Positions 59,006 through 64,000 of a DNA stretch of 64,000 nucleotides are shown in pieces (the first letter of the stretch is position 1; every line of letters starts with the position of its first letter). Source of the stretch: Nibribacter roseus (GTDB lineage Bacteria > Bacteroidota > Bacteroidia > Cytophagales > Hymenobacteraceae); contig NZ_JBHSYQ010000003.1 of assembly GCF_042662225.1 (NCBI RefSeq), positions 1,922,001 to 1,986,000 on the forward strand, given 5' to 3'. The translations under genes were made by a program, and so were the position numbers. The notes under the pieces were generated by a model, which was given only the letters and a program-made list of their open reading frames with translations, was not told the origin of the DNA and made no database searches.

Positions 59006-59437
59006 TTATTTTAAGGTAGCTGATAGGTTAATTTCCGGCACAGAGGCCAGTGCTCTGGAAATAGGGCAACCTTCTTTGGCTTTCTGAGCCAGGTTCTGGA
59101 AATTATCGTTGTTGATTCCCTCTACCTGGGCGGTGGAGGTTAAGTCTATTCTTTTGATGAAAGGCCCGGTGTCGTCTTTGCCCAGGTGAACTTTGGCTTC
59201 GGTTTTTACCTCGGTGGCCGGAGTGCCGTTGTTTTCAAGAAGGCTGCTCAAAAACATAGAGAAACAGCCAGCGAGGGCAGCGCCAATTAATTCTTCTGGG
59301 TTGGTGCCTGTCACGCCCTCCTCAAAGCGGGAGCCGAAGGAGAAACGGGCGTCTAACGTGCCGCTTTGGGTGGAGACAGTGCCTTTGCCGTCTTTCAGGC
59401 CACCTTGCCAGGTAGCGTTTCCAGTATTGTTTGCCAT
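59006..59437 (-). CDS. OsmC/Ohr family protein
   Basis: 143 residues. The family reduces organic hydroperoxides. Two cysteines lie in the expected places: GCFSMFLSSLLE and GCPISRALA. ARFSFGSRFEEGVTGTNPEELIGAALAG in between is the OsmC core. No signal peptide. Not tied to the peroxiredoxin above, as a membrane gene lies between, but it is a second peroxide-related gene within 2 kb. Confidence 0.93.
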   Translation of the reverse strand: MANNTGNATWQGGLKDGKGTVSTQSGTLDARFSFGSRFEEGVTGTNPEELIGAALAGCFSMFLSSLLENNGTPATEVKTEAKVHLGKDDTGPFIKRIDLTSTAQVEGINNDNFQNLAQKAKEGCPISRALASVPEINLSATLK

Positions 59438-59571
59438 GGTTTTAGATTAAGTATTTTTTGTAGATATATAAAAATACTTAAAAGATTAGGAATAAGTTAT
59501 ATTCCTAATCTTTTGATAGCAACCAAACTTTGTTCTGCCAGTGGTAGGGCAAGTAGAGTAGAGGTTAGTTG

Positions 59572-60789
59572 TTAATTGGCGCTGAAGGTGTTTTTCTGAA
59601 TGGTAAAGGAGAACGTAGTGCCTTGGCCGGGCTCAGAGCAAATGTTCACTTCGCCGCCTAATTTCTCTACCAGTTTTTTTACGGTAGATAAGCCAATGCC
59701 AGTACCTACATTATCGTTCTTGCTTCTTCTAAAGGTTTGAAACAACCTGAATATTCGCTTTTGCTGAGTTTGCGGAATGCCTCTTCCGTTATCAATTACC
59801 GTGAATTCGTAGTTAGTTGGTTGATCCACAAACTGTACCTCAACAGTGCCTAAGGCTTTGTCATTGTAATGAATAGCGTTGCTGAGCAAGTTCAGGAAAA
59901 TTTGCTGCAGGGCTGTTTTAGAAGTAGTGATTCTAGGCAAATCTTTCGGGTACACCACGTTAATGTTCTGGGGCGGCGATAGAATCTCAACTACTTCGCT
60001 CACCATGTCAGAAAGGTTAAAGCTGGAACTTTGCTTTGGCGAAAGCTCTGTCACCCGTGAGTATTCCAATACCCCGTTCACCATTTCGCGCAGTCTGGAA
60101 GCCGCTACGTGCAGTAATCGAACAGATTGCCCTGCCTCGGGGGGCATACCTGCGGCATAATTCTCTTCCAGATTTTTAGCAATGCCAACAATGTTGTTAA
60201 GAGGAGCTTTTAAGTCATGTGAAACAATAGAGGCAAAATTATCTAACTGCTCATTGGCCAATTGAAGTTTCTTCTCCCGCTCGTTAAGTTGTGCCAGTTT
60301 CTTCCGAAGTTCCAGTTGGGCCACTACTTGGTTGGCCAATGCCCGCAAAGCATCTATCTGGCTTTGCTCCAAAGTACGCGGCACTTGGTCTACCACGCAC
60401 AGTGTGCCTAAGGCTATGCCCTCAGAAGTTACTAAAGGCGCGCCTGCATAAAATGTAACGTGGGGTGGGTTCAGAACAAAGGGGTTCTGAGCAAAACGCT
60501 CGTCTTTGCGCGTATCATGCACCACCAACACTTCCTCGGGGTTAAGAATTGAGTGCGCGCAGAAAGATACATCTCGGGAAGTTTCTACCACATCCAGGCC
60601 AACTTTAGATTTGAAGAACTGACGGTCACAGTCTATAAATGAAATCAGCGCAATAGGGGTCTGGCATAGCTGAGAGGCAATTCTGGTTATCTCGTCAAAA
60701 TCTTTTTCTGGGAGAGAGTCCAGTATGTCATACTCCTGGAGCAGCCGAAGCCTTTCTGGCTCATTTGCGGGAAGAGTGGGAGTAATCAT
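59572..60789 (-). CDS. GAF-domain sensor histidine kinase (orphan)
   Basis: 405 residues, soluble. GAF domain about 20-155 (with CAHSILNPEEVLVVHD and FYAGAPLVTSEGIALGTLCVVD), a coiled-coil linker, the HisKA box with phospho-His in VSHDLKAPLNN (about 192), and an ATPase domain with LSNAIHYNDKA (N box), DNGRGIPQ (G1) and GTGIGLSTVKKL (G2). No response regulator gene is adjacent and there are no membrane helices, so the signal is probably a small cytosolic ligand or light/redox. A -7-like word at 60968-60975 is about 180 nt upstream. Confidence 0.93.
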   Translation of the reverse strand: MITPTLPANEPERLRLLQEYDILDSLPEKDFDEITRIASQLCQTPIALISFIDCDRQFFKSKVGLDVVETSRDVSFCAHSILNPEEVLVVHDTRKDERFAQNPFVLNPPHVTFYAGAPLVTSEGIALGTLCVVDQVPRTLEQSQIDALRALANQVVAQLELRKKLAQLNEREKKLQLANEQLDNFASIVSHDLKAPLNNIVGIAKNLEENYAAGMPPEAGQSVRLLHVAASRLREMVNGVLEYSRVTELSPKQSSSFNLSDMVSEVVEILSPPQNINVVYPKDLPRITTSKTALQQIFLNLLSNAIHYNDKALGTVEVQFVDQPTNYEFTVIDNGRGIPQTQQKRIFRLFQTFRRSKNDNVGTGIGLSTVKKLVEKLGGEVNICSEPGQGTTFSFTIQKNTFSAN

Positions 60790-61370
60790 TTGAAGTTATA
60801 GTAAGGGTTTAGGCTATACAAACTCAATCAAATTGAAGAACAAGCAAAAGCTTAAACAGACCTACTTCTGGTGGTGCCTACTCCAAGCTCAATTCTTTTC
60901 TTACCTTGATAACAGCAAAGTAGATTAGAAAAGTGCATTTGATCGCTAAATTATTTAGGGTTTCATGCAAAGGTATAAAACTTTGCTTATTAATGTGTAA
61001 ACGAATATTTTAAAATAAATAATGTGGAATTTCAATTCTAATATTTAATAGTAAAGTTCAAATTATTGAGAAAGTGAAGGTGCGATGGAGAGAGTGTTTT
61101 AGGTCTGTTTTTAGAAAATCGGGTCTAAAACACTACAGCTATAAATGCCTGATGAATGTACACCTTAGCCGTAGATTAGTATATTTACTGTTTATGCTTC
61201 TTAGCTAAGCCTCTAGTGTTAGTCTGTTGTTGGAATTATTGGTGGGCAGCAACTGGGTTAAAGGTAGATCAACAGTTAGGGAGTAATAACAGTAGATGAA
61301 TGGCAAGTGCTTGTGCAGGATTCTACCCAAGGCTGTGCCGAAGTCTTTTTATAACCTTAAAGTTAGTTGA
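60790..61370. other. 581-nt divergent spacer
   Basis: Between the kinase and GH3 genes. AT-rich at 61000-61075, with P27 in the middle. No gene seen; short open frames have no support. Confidence 0.5.
61096..61131. repeat. Family P palindrome, copy P27
   Basis: GTTTTAGGTCTG ... TCGGGTCTAAAAC, between divergent genes. Left and right inner blocks repeat GGTCT directly instead of complementing, so pairing is weak while the tracts are intact. Confidence 0.72.
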
Positions 61371-62870
61371 ATGGGAATAAAAGCATTGTTGAGTAAACCC
61401 TTGGCTGCCTGGGTGCAGACAAACCAGAAAAGCTGGATGGAGCAGCCTGCTCAGGCCCAGCAGCAGGTTTTTCAGCAAATACTGAAAAAGGCCTCAAATA
61501 CTGCTTTTGGGCGCGACCATTACTTCAAAGACATACAATCACCTAAAGACTTTGCCCAAGCCGTACCTGTACGAGATTACGAAGGGTTGAAATCTTACTT
61601 TGACCGCGTGAAAGAAGGGGAAAAAGATGTACTATGGCCGGGGCAGCCGCTGTACTTTGCCAAAACCTCAGGCACTACGTCGGGCACCAAATACATTCCC
61701 ATCACAGCAGATTCTATTCCTAACCATATCAACGGCGCCAAAAACGCGCTGCTGAACTACATTCACGAGACTGGTAAGGCACAGTTCTTGGATGGTAAAC
61801 TCATCTTCCTGAGTGGGAGCCCAGTGCTGGAGCAAACGGCAGGCATCAACACCGGCCGGCTATCGGGTATTGTGAACCACCATATACCTAGTTATCTGCG
61901 CACAAACCAGCTGCCCAGCTACCAGACCAACTGCATTGACGACTGGGAGACCAAGTTAGATGCCATCATAGAAGAAACGCTGGGGCAAAAAATGACGCTT
62001 ATCTCAGGTATTCCGCCCTGGGTGCAGATGTACTTTGACAAAATAATGGCGCGCTCCGGCAAACAAATCAAAGACGTTTTTCCAGATTTTAACTTGTTTG
62101 TGTACGGCGGGGTGAATTTTGCGCCGTACCGGGCTAAGCTGTTCGAGAGCATAGGCCGCAAGGTTGATTCCATTGAGACCTTTCCAGCCTCTGAAGGCTT
62201 CTTTGCTTACCAGAATCAGCAAGATGATCCGGGGTTGTTGCTTCTGGCCAACAGCGGCATCTTCTTTGAATTTGTGCCTGCAGAAGAATATCACCAGCCC
62301 AACGCACGCCGCCTTACGCTGGCCGAGGTGAAAACCGGGGTAAACTACGCTTTAATCATCAACAGCAATGCAGGGCTTTGGGGCTACTCCATTGGCGACA
62401 CGGTTAAATTTACATCGCTTTTCCCGCATAAATTAGTAGTAAGTGGCCGCCTGAAGCACTTCATCTCAGCTTTTGGCGAACACGTAATCGCTGAAGAAGT
62501 AGAGGGAGCTTTGAAAGACGCCATGGCCGAATTCCCCGAAGTGGCGGTAACTGAATTTACTGTGGCACCTTTCGTGAGCCAGGGCGAAGGAAGCTCCTAC
62601 CATGAGTGGCTGGTGGCGTTTGCACATCCGCCGCATGAACCGGAGCGTTTTGCCAAAGCCTTGAATTGGCACCTCCGCCGGCGCAACAGCTACTATGATG
62701 ACCTTATTTCCGGCAATATTCTGGATACTTTGAAGTTGACGCCTCTGCCGCAAGATGCTTTTCAGCAGTACATGAAAAGTCAGGGCAAGCTGGGAGGCCA
62801 GAACAAAGTGCCTAGGCTGAGCAATGACCGCACCGTGGCTGATAATTTGTTAGAGGTGGTTAAAGGTTAA
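61371..62870 (+). CDS. GH3 (auxin-responsive promoter) family adenylating protein
   Basis: 499 residues, similar in length to bacterial GH3 proteins. Adenylate-forming fold: FAKTSGTTSGTKYIPIT (ATP loop, about 96-112), YGGVNFAPY near 245, YSIGDTVKF near 345, and GRLKHFISAFGEHV with the catalytic hinge lysine. Plant members link amino acids to jasmonate or auxin; the bacterial substrate is unknown. It stands alone with no acyl carrier gene nearby. A long gap precedes it. Confidence 0.9.
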   Translation: MGIKALLSKPLAAWVQTNQKSWMEQPAQAQQQVFQQILKKASNTAFGRDHYFKDIQSPKDFAQAVPVRDYEGLKSYFDRVKEGEKDVLWPGQPLYFAKTSGTTSGTKYIPITADSIPNHINGAKNALLNYIHETGKAQFLDGKLIFLSGSPVLEQTAGINTGRLSGIVNHHIPSYLRTNQLPSYQTNCIDDWETKLDAIIEETLGQKMTLISGIPPWVQMYFDKIMARSGKQIKDVFPDFNLFVYGGVNFAPYRAKLFESIGRKVDSIETFPASEGFFAYQNQQDDPGLLLLANSGIFFEFVPAEEYHQPNARRLTLAEVKTGVNYALIINSNAGLWGYSIGDTVKFTSLFPHKLVVSGRLKHFISAFGEHVIAEEVEGALKDAMAEFPEVAVTEFTVAPFVSQGEGSSYHEWLVAFAHPPHEPERFAKALNWHLRRRNSYYDDLISGNILDTLKLTPLPQDAFQQYMKSQGKLGGQNKVPRLSNDRTVADNLLEVVKG

Positions 62871-62895
62871 ATCTTTTGCTACATCAAACCTTGGC

Positions 62896-63080
62896 GTCAT
62901 TCTGAGCATTCTTGAGGCGAGAGCCGAAAAGAGCTAGCGTAGCTATAGAAGGATCTAACAGAGAATTTTGTGTGGGTGCATTCTTGAAAAAAATCCACTT
63001 CTAAACTTATGAGTTGTGAAATTGTTCCTGTGTAGTGTTTTAGTTGGATCCTTCGGCTGCGCTCAAGATGACTAAAGTGT
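62896..63080. repeat. GTCATTCTGAGC ... GAAGGATCTAAC inverted repeat
   Basis: Left arm begins GTCATTCTGAGC at 62896 and ends AAGGATCTAAC near 62959, with an extra middle part. Right arm about 63043-63080 is the inverse (GTTGGATCC...TTCGGCTGCGCTCAAGATGACTAA). The two flank about 80 nt of unique sequence. The word set matches the class of dispersed repeats common in Cytophagales genomes. Confidence 0.75.
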
Positions 63081-63158
63081 CAAGAATTTTCTGGTGCTGT
63101 GGTCAAAGAGAGCAAGAACAGTTCAGCATCTCACCACATAAGGCTCGAAAAAACTCCC

Positions 63159-63194
63159 GTTTTTAAGCTAATTTTGTAAAAACAGGCCAAAAAC
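63159..63194. repeat. Family P palindrome, copy P28
   Basis: GTTTTTAAGCTA ... CAGGCCAAAAAC, 17 nt before the dxr ATG. Confidence 0.8.
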
Positions 63195-63211
63195 GGCTTT
63201 ACCATTATTGC

Positions 63212-64000
63212 ATGAAGAAACGAGTAGCCATTCTCGGCTCCACTGGCTCCATTGGCACGCAGGCTTTGGAGGTGATACAAGCCCAACCCGAAACCTTTGA
63301 GGTAGAAGTACTCACAGCGCACTCAAACGCTGATTTACTTATTAGTCAAGCCATTGCTTTTCAACCCAATGCCGTAGTGATTACCCGCGATGACTTATAT
63401 GAGGCCGTGCGTGATGCTTTGGCAGCTCACCCAATAAAAGTGTACGCGGGCATGAACGCCGTGAACAGCGTGGTGCAGATGGAGACTGTAGACATTGTAC
63501 TGACCGCCATGGTGGGTTATGCTGGTTTACAATCTACCATAAAAGCTATTGAAGCCGGTAAAACCATTGCCCTGGCGAATAAAGAGACATTGGTAGTGGC
63601 AGGGCAACTTATCACGGAGTTGGCTCGGGAAAAAGGCGTGAACATTTATCCGGTAGACTCTGAGCACAGCGCTATTTTCCAATGCCTGACCGGCGAATTC
63701 CATAACCCAATAGAGAAAATCATTCTAACCGCTTCAGGAGGTCCTTTCAGGGGAAGAGGGCGTGAGTTTCTGCAAACAGTGACCAAAGCCCAAGCGCTCA
63801 AGCACCCTAACTGGGACATGGGCGCAAAAGTTACCATTGACTCCGCTTCACTCATGAACAAAGGCTTAGAGGTGATTGAGGCTAAGTGGCTGTTCGGGCT
63901 GAAGAATGAGCAGATTGAAGTGGTGGTGCACCCGCAATCTATTGTGCATTCGCTCGTTCAGTTTGAAGACGGTTCTTTAAAAGCGCAGTTAGGCCTACCA
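63212..64000 (+). CDS. dxr: 1-deoxy-D-xylulose 5-phosphate reductoisomerase (partial, 5' part)
   Basis: 263 codons from the ATG at 63212 run open to the right edge. Non-mevalonate isoprenoid pathway, making MEP from DXP. The NADPH fold opens VAILGSTGSIGTQALEVI. The domain IALANKETLVVAG and the metal/substrate site VDSEHSAIFQ are complete, as is TIDSASLMNKGLEVIEA. The family length is about 385-400, so the C-terminal third is missing only because the window ends. P28 lies 17 nt upstream. Confidence 0.96.
   Translation, partial: MKKRVAILGSTGSIGTQALEVIQAQPETFEVEVLTAHSNADLLISQAIAFQPNAVVITRDDLYEAVRDALAAHPIKVYAGMNAVNSVVQMETVDIVLTAMVGYAGLQSTIKAIEAGKTIALANKETLVVAGQLITELAREKGVNIYPVDSEHSAIFQCLTGEFHNPIEKIILTASGGPFRGRGREFLQTVTKAQALKHPNWDMGAKVTIDSASLMNKGLEVIEAKWLFGLKNEQIEVVVHPQSIVHSLVQFEDGSLKAQLGLP

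Larger units (their letters stand above)
62871..63211. other. 341-nt spacer before dxr with repeats
   Basis: Holds the GTCAT...GGATCTAAC inverted repeat (62896-63080) and P28. No gene and no terminator hairpin besides these. Confidence 0.6.

Noticed and set aside
1..64000. tRNA, rRNA or riboswitch genes
   Set aside because: No tRNA-type TTCGA/T-arm clusters with acceptor pairing and no rRNA sequence were recognised in the spacers read.

Overview
The window is a chromosomal segment of a Bacteroidota bacterium, most likely a cytophagal relative of Hymenobacter, Pontibacter or Rufibacter. This rests on type IX secretion (T9SS) genes (porT behind ubiE, a PorE-like TPR/PD40/OmpA protein, a cargo protein with a C-terminal sorting domain), Bacteroidota-restricted families (DUF5606, CtlX, GldL-sized membrane proteins), Bacteroidota promoter words (TTG, about 20 nt, TAnnTTTG) and the lack of strong Shine-Dalgarno sites. 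The genus cannot be fixed by reading alone. No rRNA, tRNA, CRISPR, prophage or transposase gene was seen.

Layout. 1-3.3 kb: end of a surface-polysaccharide cluster (membrane protein tail, GT2 glycosyltransferase, DMFA2-like protein, methyltransferase). 3.4-9.7 kb: acyl-ACP desaturase, a lipoprotein, DUF427, a VWA/AAA ATPase pair and a ZIP-like membrane protein. 9.8-18.2 kb: cyclophilin, Nudix, rsgA-kdtA operon, 2-Cys peroxiredoxin, enoyl-CoA hydratase, class I fructose bisphosphatase, DUF5606, engB. 18.6-25 kb: T9SS-related PorE-like protein, ubiE/menG-porT, a short-chain dehydrogenase and a glyoxalase-fold protein. 25-33 kb: housekeeping metabolism and nucleic-acid genes (cdd, saccharopine dehydrogenase-like, trmN6, rnhA, marC-like, aminotransferase, aroQ, xerD). 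33-45 kb: large secreted or periplasmic proteins (TPR-transglutaminase, T9SS cargo, propeller protein, zinc metalloprotease) with meaB. 45-50 kb: methylmalonyl-CoA mutase mutB and mutA, which with meaB form the propionyl/methylmalonyl-CoA branch. 50-64 kb: DUF72, ctlX, a split 5'-nucleotidase, dnaA, an Rrf2 regulator, 1-Cys peroxiredoxin, OsmC, a GAF histidine kinase, a GH3-family enzyme and the start of dxr.

The most striking content is non-coding. About 28 copies of a roughly 36-bp imperfect palindrome (called family P here: GTTTT, 7 nt, TTTT, 3-4 nt, AAAA, 7 nt, AAAAC) sit in the gaps between genes, about one per 2.3 kb. One copy lies inside the mutB reading frame, one overlaps a stop codon and one touches the meaB start codon. 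Eight copies are joined to an ordinary intrinsic terminator; in seven they overlap by 2-8 nt, mostly sharing the AAAAC/GTTTT arm, and in the eighth they abut. A second layer is heptanucleotide-period arrays (words such as ANNAATG and AGACNNA), often in inverted pairs around gene ends. A third is an inverted repeat built on GTCAT...GGATCTAAC. Together they suggest a dense, still active landscape of repeated elements whose mobilising or binding protein is not encoded in this window.
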